Below, piece after piece: positions 1 to 5,372 of a DNA stretch of 5,773 bases. Position 1 is the first letter of the stretch. Each line of letters starts with the position of its first letter. A program made the position numbers and the translations under genes. The stretch is from Actinomycetes bacterium (GTDB lineage Bacteria > Actinomycetota > Actinomycetes > Mycobacteriales > Micromonosporaceae): positions 1 through 5,773 of the forward strand of contig JAEZGP010000244.1 in the NCBI GenBank assembly GCA_023437285.1, given 5' to 3'. A model generated the notes under the pieces. It made no database searches. It was given only the letters and a program-made list of their open reading frames with translations, and had not been told where the DNA came from.

Positions 1-1
1 C

Positions 2-24
2 GGCTCTGTCGCACTTTCGGTGGT
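2..24 (+). repeat. Left terminal inverted repeat of the ISL3 element
   Basis: This is a 23-bp sequence beginning GGCTCTGTCGCACTTT. It is the exact reverse complement of 1621-1643, and the match stops at base 25. On this side the transposase stop codon (39-41) lies only 14 bases inside the repeat. A 7-bp direct repeat TGACGTT (24-30 and 34-40) sits just inside it. Confidence 0.95.
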
Positions 25-38
25 GACGTTGTGTGACG

Positions 39-1571
39 TTAGCCGAGCAGGATTCGGTGTCGGAGGAGTTGAAAACCGGCGCGTCCGTACATTTGCCGTT
101 TGATCAGCTTGGTTTTCGTGTTGATGCCTTCCGTTGTGCCGTTGTGATAGGTGGTGGTGAGGGCGGCGTTGACGGCGTCGCGGTCGAGGTCGAGTCCGCG
201 GGTGAAGGCGTGTAGGTGGGGCAGGTCCTCGGCTCGTGCGTTGGTGATCCAGGTGGTCAGGAGCTCACTGTTTGCCTCGGCCGGGGTGAGTAGTGCGGCG
301 AAGTCGTGTACCAGGTCGGTGAGGGCGGTCATCTCGTGGCAGGCGCGGGCGCAGGTGTCGCGGAGCTCGCGTTGGTCGTCTGGAAGGTCGTCGGGGCGGG
401 TCAGTAGCAGGCCGGTGACGCGTTTAGGCGAGAGCGTCGAGTGGTCGGCTTCGACGCGGCCCTGGGTGATGTAGCGGTAGAGCAGGTTGAAGCTGCCGGT
501 GTAGCCGAGTTGTTTGATCTCGTCGAACAGGTGCGTGACCGGGATGGCGGGGTTCTGTTCGCGGCGGGCACGTAGATGGTCGCGGTAGGGGTCGACAAGG
601 GTCGGTCGGTACTGGGGTGCGCGGATGAGTTGTTCGGGCTCGTTGATGCGTGCGTAGCGTTTGATCGTGTTGAGCGCGAGGTTGAGCCGTCGGGCGCATT
701 CGAGCAGGCCGACACCTTTGTCCAAGAGGGCGTGGACTTGTTGCCAGCGTTCGCGGGTGGTCTTCGCGCGTTTGCCGTCCTGGGGTGGTGGACCGGCCTT
801 GGCCCAGCAGGTGCTGTGCGCGGCGACCTCCTGGCGGACGGCCTCGGCGAGGTTGTGCCACAGGTGCCAACGGTCATTGACCTGCATGGCGTCAGGTAGG
901 ACGCGGCGGATCGCTTCGGCGTAGGCACCCGAACCGTCGCGGCACACGACCTGCACGCCCGGATGCTTGCGCAGCCACGCTTCCAGCGTGTCGGCCTTGC
1001 GGTCGGGCAGCACGTCGACCGGCTCATGTGTTTCGACGTCAATGAGGATCGTGGCGTAGCGCAGACGGCGGCGTAGCGCGAAGTCGTCCACGCCCAGCAC
1101 GCGGGGCACCGGCCGGTGCGGCAACGGCAATCGCAGCAGCGCCCGCAGGGCGGTATGTCGGGAAACGAGCACCGCCAACGCCGATAACACGCGCGCGCCC
1201 GCGCGGCCGGCTAACTCCTTGACCACGGCGCCGACTTGGGCGGCCAGTCGCACGGTGCGGCGCTGGTAGCGCTCAACGACTCCGGGCAGTTGCTCACGGA
1301 AGGTCTGCCGGCAGCTGCGGGTCGGGCAGACCAGCCGACGCACCCGCACCCGGATAACGACCCGGCGGGCGTCGACCGGCACGTCCGCGACCGTGCGTTC
1401 GTGATAGCCGTGAACCCGGTCGGTTACGGCACCGCAATCCGGACAAGCGACTGTCACATGTGGAGTCCGCGCCCAGACCACGATCTGTGTGCCCTCGTCA
1501 ACCACATCCTCGATCACCAGCGGTGACAGCCCGGAGAAGACCATGCCCAACAGCTCGGTGACATCCTGCAT
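39..1571 (-). CDS. ISL3-family transposase
   Basis: This 510-aa DDE transposase moves the surrounding IS by cutting at its inverted repeats. An N-terminal zinc ribbon is formed by C43-x2-C46 and C82-x4-C87. The catalytic core shows the first aspartate in GVDDFALRR (D161 or D162), the second in CRDGSGAY (D212), and the glutamate in NGTTEGINTKTK (E481). The family-typical tail KRQMYGRAGFQLLRHR follows directly. A long insertion lies between the second D and the E. Its stretch around residues 285-310 (GVGLLECARRLNLALNTIKRYAR) looks like a helix-turn-helix. The ATG at 1571 is supported by a GAGG Shine-Dalgarno (1576-1579) four bases upstream. Length and motifs indicate an intact gene. The product assignment is secure, but the exact group within ISL3 is not determined. 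Confidence 0.95.
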   Translation of the reverse strand: MQDVTELLGMVFSGLSPLVIEDVVDEGTQIVVWARTPHVTVACPDCGAVTDRVHGYHERTVADVPVDARRVVIRVRVRRLVCPTRSCRQTFREQLPGVVERYQRRTVRLAAQVGAVVKELAGRAGARVLSALAVLVSRHTALRALLRLPLPHRPVPRVLGVDDFALRRRLRYATILIDVETHEPVDVLPDRKADTLEAWLRKHPGVQVVCRDGSGAYAEAIRRVLPDAMQVNDRWHLWHNLAEAVRQEVAAHSTCWAKAGPPPQDGKRAKTTRERWQQVHALLDKGVGLLECARRLNLALNTIKRYARINEPEQLIRAPQYRPTLVDPYRDHLRARREQNPAIPVTHLFDEIKQLGYTGSFNLLYRYITQGRVEADHSTLSPKRVTGLLLTRPDDLPDDQRELRDTCARACHEMTALTDLVHDFAALLTPAEANSELLTTWITNARAEDLPHLHAFTRGLDLDRDAVNAALTTTYHNGTTEGINTKTKLIKRQMYGRAGFQLLRHRILLG

Positions 1572-1620
1572 GTCACCTCAACGACGACGACCAGCGCCAA
1601 GCCATCGGTAACGTTCCGCT

Positions 1621-1643
1621 ACCACCGAAAGTGCGACAGAGCC
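1621..1643 (-). repeat. Right terminal inverted repeat of the ISL3 element
   Basis: This repeat is the perfect 23-bp reverse complement of 2-24. It lies about 50 bp upstream of the transposase start, so the transposase promoter must lie in 1580-1643, partly inside the repeat. No clear -35/-10 pair was recognised there. Confidence 0.95.
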
Positions 1644-1651
1644 AACTTAAC
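1644..1651. repeat. Predicted target-site duplication of the ISL3 element (right copy)
   Basis: The eight bases directly outside the right repeat read AACTTAAC, the duplication length usual for ISL3 elements. The only visible base left of the element, position 1, is C, which agrees with the last base of this octamer. The other seven bases of the left copy lie outside the window, so this is a prediction. The octamer is AT-rich, and its last three bases overlap the start of the IS256-type terminal repeat. Confidence 0.45.
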
Positions 1652-1660
1652 GGTGTAACT
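1649..1660 (+). repeat. Left terminal inverted repeat core of the IS256-type element
   Basis: AACGGTGTAACT is matched exactly by the reverse complement of 2987-2998. Beyond it roughly half of the next 12 bases still agree, as expected for imperfect IS256 termini. The transposase stop codon (1672-1674) lies only 11 bases inside this core. The outer three bases coincide with the end of the ISL3 target octamer. Confidence 0.7.
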
Positions 1661-1671
1661 GGATCAATTGG

Positions 1672-2976
1672 TTAGGCGCGTCCGGCGGACAGGCGGCCGT
1701 CGAAGGTGATGTCGAAGGCGTTGAGTGCGGCTTTCCATCGCATGGTCCAGCGGCCTCGTCCGCGGCCGGTGGGGTCCAGGCCCATCAGGGCCATGTAGAG
1801 GCACTTGAGGGCGGCCTGTTCGGTCGGGAAGTGGCCGCGGGCGCGTACCGCCCGGCGGAGGCGGGCGTTGACCGACTCGATCGCGTTGGTGGTGCAGATG
1901 ACCTTGCGGATCTCCACGTCGAACGCGAGGAACGGGACAAACTCCGCCCACGCGTCGGTCCACAGCCGCACGATCGCCGGGTAGCGGCGTTCCCACTTGT
2001 CGGAGAACTCGGCGAAGCAGTCCAGGGCGGCCTGGGCCGACGGGGCGGTGTAGACGGGCTTGAGGTCCTTGGCCAGTTCGGGCCAGTCCCGCTTGCTGGC
2101 GTAGCGCAACGAGTTCCGCAGGAGGTGTACCACGCACGTCTGCACGATCGTCTTGTCCCACACCGTGTTCACCGAATCGGGCAGGCCCTTGAGCCCGTCA
2201 CAGACCAGCATGAGCACGTCACGCACACCACGGTTGCGCAGCTCGGTCAACACACGCAGCCAAAACTTCGCGCCCTCACCATCGCCGTGTTCGCCGGCCC
2301 ACAGGCCCAGGATCTCCCGGTCGCCGTCCACCGTCACGCCCATGGCCAGGTAGATGGGCCGGTTGACGACCTGCCCGTCGCGGATCTTGACTCGGATCGC
2401 GTCCACGAAGACCACCGGATAGACCGGGTCGAGGGGACGCGACTGCCACTCACCCATCGCGTCGAGGACCCGGTCGGTGATCGCCGAGATGGTGTCCCGG
2501 GACACGCTGGCGCCGTACACCTCGGCCAAGTGGGCGGAGATCTCACCCGTTGTCAGGCCCTTCGCCGACAACGACAGCACCATGCCATCCACCCCGTCCA
2601 GGCGCCGTTGCCGCTTACGCACGATCACCGGCTCGAACGAGCCGTCCCGGTCGCGGGGCACGTCCACCTCGACCGGGCCGGCTTGCGTCAACACGGTCTT
2701 CGACCGCCTGCCGTTGCGCGAGTTGCCGCCCGTGCGGCCGGCCGGGTCGTGCTTGCCGTAGCCCAGGTGGGCGTCCATCTCGCCCTGCAGCGACGACTCC
2801 AACACCAGCTTCGTCAGCTGCTGCAGCAGACCGCCCTCGCCGGTCAGGCTCACGCCCTCGGCGCCGGCCCGGGCCACCAGCTCGGCCACCACCTTCTGGT
2901 CCACCAGCCCAGCCGCCGGCGTCGTATCCGGCTCATCCTTCGTCATGGTCTCGATCGTCACAGGTGTCTCCTCCAT
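1672..2976 (-). CDS. IS256-family (Mutator-like) transposase
   Basis: This 434-aa DDE transposase mobilises the surrounding element. The motifs seen are FVDAIRVKIRD (D192), LVCDGLKGLPD (D260) and TTNAIESVNARLR (E367). The C281-x2-H284 motif in CVVHLLRNSLRY is the C/D-x2-H signature of this family. The N-terminal part (residues about 25-180) holds the usual DNA-binding region with GRTGGNSRNGRRSKTV and SAHLAEVYGASVSRDTIS. The length is normal and no frameshift is visible. Start choice is uncertain. The ATG at 2976 has no Shine-Dalgarno, but its second to fourth codons form GGAGGAG, placed six bases before an in-frame GTG at 2961 (residue V6). GTG may therefore be the true start, giving 429 aa. 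The gene runs almost to both ends of the IS. Confidence 0.95.
   Translation of the reverse strand: MEETPVTIETMTKDEPDTTPAAGLVDQKVVAELVARAGAEGVSLTGEGGLLQQLTKLVLESSLQGEMDAHLGYGKHDPAGRTGGNSRNGRRSKTVLTQAGPVEVDVPRDRDGSFEPVIVRKRQRRLDGVDGMVLSLSAKGLTTGEISAHLAEVYGASVSRDTISAITDRVLDAMGEWQSRPLDPVYPVVFVDAIRVKIRDGQVVNRPIYLAMGVTVDGDREILGLWAGEHGDGEGAKFWLRVLTELRNRGVRDVLMLVCDGLKGLPDSVNTVWDKTIVQTCVVHLLRNSLRYASKRDWPELAKDLKPVYTAPSAQAALDCFAEFSDKWERRYPAIVRLWTDAWAEFVPFLAFDVEIRKVICTTNAIESVNARLRRAVRARGHFPTEQAALKCLYMALMGLDPTGRGRGRWTMRWKAALNAFDITFDGRLSAGRA
2968..2974 (-). promoter_or_regulatory. Strong Shine-Dalgarno inside the longest transposase frame
   Basis: GGAGGAG on the minus strand is followed by the six-base spacer ACACCT and then GTG (2959-2961) in the transposase frame. 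Spacing and match are near ideal. No comparable site precedes the upstream ATG at 2976. This site favours the GTG as the real initiation codon. Confidence 0.65.
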
Positions 2977-2986
2977 CCATCTATGG

Positions 2987-2998
2987 AGTTACACCGTT
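2987..2998 (-). repeat. Right terminal inverted repeat core of the IS256-type element
   Basis: AGTTACACCGTT is the exact reverse complement of 1649-1660 and sits about 10 bp upstream of the longest transposase frame. The 48 bases between here and the stop codon at 3047-3049 hold no recognised gene. A weak four-base stem (CTGC/GCAG at about 3027-3042) is too poor to call a terminator. Confidence 0.7.
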
Positions 2999-3046
2999 GT
3001 TCTTACAGTCCCACATCGAGGATTCTGCTAGCACCCGCAGGCCGTG

Positions 3047-4411
3047 TTATAGGGCTCGCCCTCGGGTTGGAGCGGTGGTGGGCGGCGCGGCAGGCGTCGA
3101 CGGCAACGGCGTCGTTGCGGCTGACCTGTTTACTGTCGGCGGCTGCTGGAAGGCGCGGGATGCGGCGGGTGCCGGGTTGTCGAGGAATGTGCTGCCGTCG
3201 GGTTCTGGCTGTTGTAGAACGTCGTCGATGTGCAGAATGTCGTAGTTGTTGGCTGGGCGCCATTGTTGTGGGACTGCCATGAGGATCGGCGAGTTGGCCA
3301 CGCGGCGTAGAACTGCTTCTGCGGGTACGAAAATGTCGTTGCGCAACATGGCACTCCGCAGCCCGGAGCGCAGAGCGGTGGCGAGGGCTTGGCCTTCTCT
3401 GCGCAGGCGCGAGATGTTCAGGTCAGGCGCGTGGCCGTGGGTGTGCGCTGGGGGTTGAGCGCGGGTCCAGCGCAGGACTGCGACGAGTTGGCTGGCGGCA
3501 TCGTGTGCCTGTCCGGTCGGTGGGGTACCGCGCAGTTTTGTCGCGGCGATGGCGGCTTTCCGCCACCGGTTGGCGTCGGGGTCGCCGTCGAGTTGGCGGA
3601 TCGCCAGGCCAAGCTGGGTGACGGCCTGTATGTGCGCGACGGTCACCGCGTCTGGGTTGCGGGTGAGCCAGCTCCGTACGGCGACGGTGGTCGTGGCGGC
3701 GTCGCGAGCGGAGCGTATGGTCGGGGACGGGCTGAGTGGGACGGCTGCGAAGTCGAGGGCCCGAAGCACGGGGTGCCCCCTGCCTGTCGCAGCGACGACG
3801 TCTTCAACGGCGGCGTCGAGGCGACCGTTGGTGGCCGAGTGGGTGGCGTCGTGGATGGCGTGGTACGCCAGCGCGGCCGGTCCGTGGGCGCGGTCGAGCC
3901 AGGTGTAGAACGCGCGGTCGACGTCGAGCATTGCTGAGGTGAGGTTGGCGATGTCGGCGAGGCCAGCCCGCACGCCGGCGCCGTTTCGAATGGCGTTGCC
4001 TTCCGGCGACCGGTAACGCTGGTTGCGCGGCAGGTGGCTGGCGAGGATGTCGGCCATGATCCCGGTGGCGTCGGCGCTGGCGCGAAGCAGGCGTGCCGGC
4101 TCGGCGAGGTCCGCCGGCGCGGGCGGGTATGGGTGGGCGACGAGCCGTGCCGACCGGAGGCCGGCGTGCAGGGCGATGACACCGCCGTGCTGTTTCATGA
4201 TCGTGGCGGCGTTCGTGTGGTCCTGGACGTCCGCACGGGGTGGTCCGCCCAGAAGCAGCTCAGTCGCCCGTACCAGATGGTGGTAGACGTCGGATCTGGC
4301 GGCGATCAGGCCATACACGGCTGCGGCCGAGACCGCGTCGCGGCCCCGGATCGCGGTGTGGGCGGCGCGCAGCGACGTGTGTGCCCGCTCGCGCCAGTCG
4401 CCGAAAGTCAT
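3047..4411 (-). CDS. Unrecognised 454-aa helical protein of an accessory gene block
   Basis: I do not recognise a family. The protein is rich in Ala, Arg and Leu and looks almost entirely alpha-helical. Clear amphipathic stretches include residues 1-55, 100-125, 145-175 and 335-372. No signal peptide or membrane segment is seen, so it is probably cytoplasmic. Residues about 400-454 form a Pro/Ala/Thr-rich tail that is likely disordered, preceded by the more ordered NNYDILHIDDVLQQ (388-401). No catalytic motif is evident. The ATG overlaps the stop of the 139-aa gene as ATGA (4408-4411) and has only a weak Shine-Dalgarno, so translational coupling is likely. The frame ends in TAA 48 bases before the IS256-type element, so the tail appears natural rather than cut by the insertion. 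By context it may serve a mobile element, but this is inference. Confidence 0.8.
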   Translation of the reverse strand: MTFGDWRERAHTSLRAAHTAIRGRDAVSAAAVYGLIAARSDVYHHLVRATELLLGGPPRADVQDHTNAATIMKQHGGVIALHAGLRSARLVAHPYPPAPADLAEPARLLRASADATGIMADILASHLPRNQRYRSPEGNAIRNGAGVRAGLADIANLTSAMLDVDRAFYTWLDRAHGPAALAYHAIHDATHSATNGRLDAAVEDVVAATGRGHPVLRALDFAAVPLSPSPTIRSARDAATTTVAVRSWLTRNPDAVTVAHIQAVTQLGLAIRQLDGDPDANRWRKAAIAATKLRGTPPTGQAHDAASQLVAVLRWTRAQPPAHTHGHAPDLNISRLRREGQALATALRSGLRSAMLRNDIFVPAEAVLRRVANSPILMAVPQQWRPANNYDILHIDDVLQQPEPDGSTFLDNPAPAASRAFQQPPTVNRSAATTPLPSTPAAPPTTAPTRGRAL

Positions 4412-4827
4412 GGCAGCACGCCGACGGCGTAGTGCAGCTGGTGGGCGGCGGCGTCGTGTTCGAGTCGGAGTGCGAGGCCCAGCCGCTCATCGGCGGCGAG
4501 GGTGTCGTGGTGATCGGCCAGCGCGGCGACGAGGCCGGTCAACGATTGACGCAGCCGTGGCTCGTCGTGAGCCGGCGGGCGGGCGTCCACGACGATGCCG
4601 CTGTCGGGGTAGAGGCGGGTGCGGATGTCAAGCAGCTCGAGGCCAAAGCGGTCCCATGCGGGGTCTGCCTCAGCGAGGGCGGCCCACGCCATGATGGTCA
4701 GGTACAGGGCTGCGTCGGGTGCCGCGTCGTCGGCGCGGGTGGCGAGCAGCGCGGTCACGGCCTCGGCAGCGGGGATGAAGTCCATGCGCGAAGAATCGGT
4801 TCCCCGCGCTGGCTGTGTCCATGACAT
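4408..4827 (-). CDS. Unrecognised 139-aa small protein
   Basis: The start ATG at 4827 is chosen because AGGAG (4835-4839) lies seven bases upstream. The same frame stays open further upstream, but that part overlaps the DUF4913 gene and is probably spurious. The product (MSWTQPARG...) is acidic, Ala/Leu-rich and likely helical. Its recognisable stretches are AAEAVTALLATRADDAA (20-36), YLTIMAWAALAEADPAWDRFGLELLDIRTRL (42-72) and a C-terminal helix LGLALRLEHDAAAHQLHYAV (116-135). There is no signal peptide and no convincing membrane segment. An internal start at M15 (MDFIPAAEA) is possible but lacks as good a binding site. The stop overlaps the next gene's ATG by four bases, so the two products are probably made together. 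The function is unknown. Confidence 0.8.
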   Translation of the reverse strand: MSWTQPARGTDSSRMDFIPAAEAVTALLATRADDAAPDAALYLTIMAWAALAEADPAWDRFGLELLDIRTRLYPDSGIVVDARPPAHDEPRLRQSLTGLVAALADHHDTLAADERLGLALRLEHDAAAHQLHYAVGVLP

Positions 4828-4834
4828 GGCTGGT

Positions 4835-4839
4835 CTCCT
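4835..4839 (-). promoter_or_regulatory. Shine-Dalgarno of the 139-aa gene
   Basis: AGGAG on the minus strand lies seven bases before the ATG at 4827. It decides the start of the gene over the longer overlapping frame. Its first base is also the last base of a TTATCCACA box, so a protein bound to that box would cover or abut the ribosome-binding region of the transcript's template. Confidence 0.8.
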
Positions 4840-4879
4840 GTGGATAACTCGGTGCCTGATCGGATGTTCTGTGGATAAC
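4838..4879 (-). promoter_or_regulatory. Pair of direct repeats containing perfect DnaA-box consensus
   Basis: The 11-mer GTTATCCACAG (minus strand) occurs at 4838-4848 and again at 4869-4879, in the same orientation and 31 bp apart, or about three helical turns. Each copy contains TTATCCACA (4839-4847 and 4870-4878), the classical DnaA-box consensus known from E. coli; Streptomyces boxes usually read TTGTCCACA. Together the copies occupy most of the 56-bp spacer between the DUF4913 gene and the 139-aa gene. In GC-rich DNA such an AT-rich 9-mer twice in so short a space is very unlikely by chance. DnaA binding is the most direct reading. An operator for an element-encoded regulator is the main alternative. 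Confidence 0.65.
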
Positions 4880-4883
4880 AGGG

Positions 4884-5372
4884 TCAGAGGTTGGCGGGTG
4901 GGTTGCTCCACCAGTTCCACCAGCCCGCGGGCGCGGGGACCACGATGGCGATCGTGGGCATGTCGTGGCGAGCGGGCAGGTCGCCGGTTTCCGGTGCGCA
5001 GAGCCGGAACGGGCCGTCGTCGCCGCAGAGAATGGGCAGGAGGTAGTAGAGGCGGGGCAGCCAGTCGAGCATGCCCGTAACCTGGGTGGCGGCGTGTTCC
5101 CAGCCGTACCAGAGTGCGGTGAGGATGGTGACCGCCTCGTCGTGGCGCCACCATTGTTCGCACCAGCGCCAGCGGCCGTTCGCACCGAGTTCGCCTGCGG
5201 CGCGGGGGAACGTGGGCAGCAGGTAGTCGCGGACCCACTCCTCGACCGTGGCGAACTGCGGGTCGCTGCCGGCTGCGGTGGGTTGCTCACCGCCGGCGGT
5301 GGTCAGGGTGGCGACGGTCGCGGTGAGCGCCTCCACCTTGGCGGCCAGGTCCTTCACGGTTGCGGTGGTCAT
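4884..5372 (-). CDS. DUF4913 domain-containing protein
   Basis: This 162-aa protein has residues 4-26 (VKDLAAKVEALTATVATL) as a short heptad-like coiled coil, which suggests oligomerisation. After a flexible linker, residues about 40-130 match the DUF4913 pattern as I remember it: F..VEEWVRDYLLP (40-53), WRWCEQWWRHDEA (68-80), LTALWYGWE (84-92), MLDWLPRLYYLLP (101-113) and GDDGPFRLC (117-125). The Trp/Cys/His signature is distinctive. The end is also Trp-rich (WWNWWSNPP, 151-159). The domain has no known biochemical activity. It is found on actinobacterial plasmids and integrative conjugative elements near transfer genes. The ATG at 5372 overlaps the upstream gene's stop as ATGA, so coupling is likely; the upstream sequence is only weakly SD-like. 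No transmembrane segment is seen. Confidence 0.82.
   Translation of the reverse strand: MTTATVKDLAAKVEALTATVATLTTAGGEQPTAAGSDPQFATVEEWVRDYLLPTFPRAAGELGANGRWRWCEQWWRHDEAVTILTALWYGWEHAATQVTGMLDWLPRLYYLLPILCGDDGPFRLCAPETGDLPARHDMPTIAIVVPAPAGWWNWWSNPPANL

Larger units (their letters stand above)
2..1643 (-). mobile_element. Complete ISL3-family insertion sequence
   Basis: The element is bounded by perfect 23-bp terminal inverted repeats (2-24 and 1621-1643). It holds one long transposase gene that fills nearly all of the interior. The length of 1642 bp, the ends beginning GGCTCTGT, and the single transposase with an N-terminal zinc ribbon all fit the ISL3 family, whose members usually make 8-bp target duplications. 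Only one base of left flank is in the window, so the duplication cannot be fully verified. The intact frame and identical ends suggest a recent insertion that is probably still active. It lies directly beside an IS256-type element. Confidence 0.93.
1649..2998 (-). mobile_element. IS256-family (Mutator-like) insertion sequence
   Basis: An intact IS256-type transposase gene is flanked by inverted copies of AACGGTGTAACT (1649-1660 and 2987-2998). A weaker match continues about 12 bases inward. The implied length of about 1350 bp is normal for the family. The exact ends could be a few bases inward or outward of those given. IS256 elements usually make 8- or 9-bp duplications. None is visible, because bases 2999 onward (GTTCTTAC) do not match the left flank, which is taken up by the neighbouring ISL3 element. 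Confidence 0.85.

Noticed and set aside
401..1042. Minus-strand open frames shifted inside the ISL3 transposase
   Set aside because: They are Ser/Thr/Arg/Pro-rich frame-shadows of the intact transposase, with no start signals.
1..2998. Composite transposon formed by the two IS elements
   Set aside because: The elements belong to different families, are adjacent, and enclose no cargo, so this is an IS cluster and not a composite transposon.
2996..3004. Possible IS256 target duplication at the right end
   Set aside because: Neither GTTGTTCT nor GTTCTTAC matches the corresponding left flank, which is occupied by the ISL3 element and its octamer, so no duplication can be claimed.
3027..3042. 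Possible terminator hairpin after the 454-aa gene
   Set aside because: The stem has only four base pairs (CTGC/GCAG) around an eight-base loop and no T run, so it is too weak to call.
1831..3282. A 483-aa plus-strand open frame across the IS256-type element
   Set aside because: It is antisense to a complete transposase with all catalytic motifs and runs across the IS boundary. Its His/Arg/Val-rich low-complexity product resembles the usual antisense shadow in GC-rich coding DNA.
3389..3937. Plus-strand open frames opposite the 454-aa gene
   Set aside because: They have no ribosome-binding sites or recognisable domains, and their Gly/Arg/Val-rich composition mirrors the Ala/Arg-rich gene on the other strand.
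4828..5238. N-terminal extension of the 139-aa gene up to 5238
   Set aside because: It would overlap most of the DUF4913 gene in another frame, its product is Arg/Pro/His-rich without domain character, and the strong AGGAG site at 4835-4839 marks the ATG at 4827.
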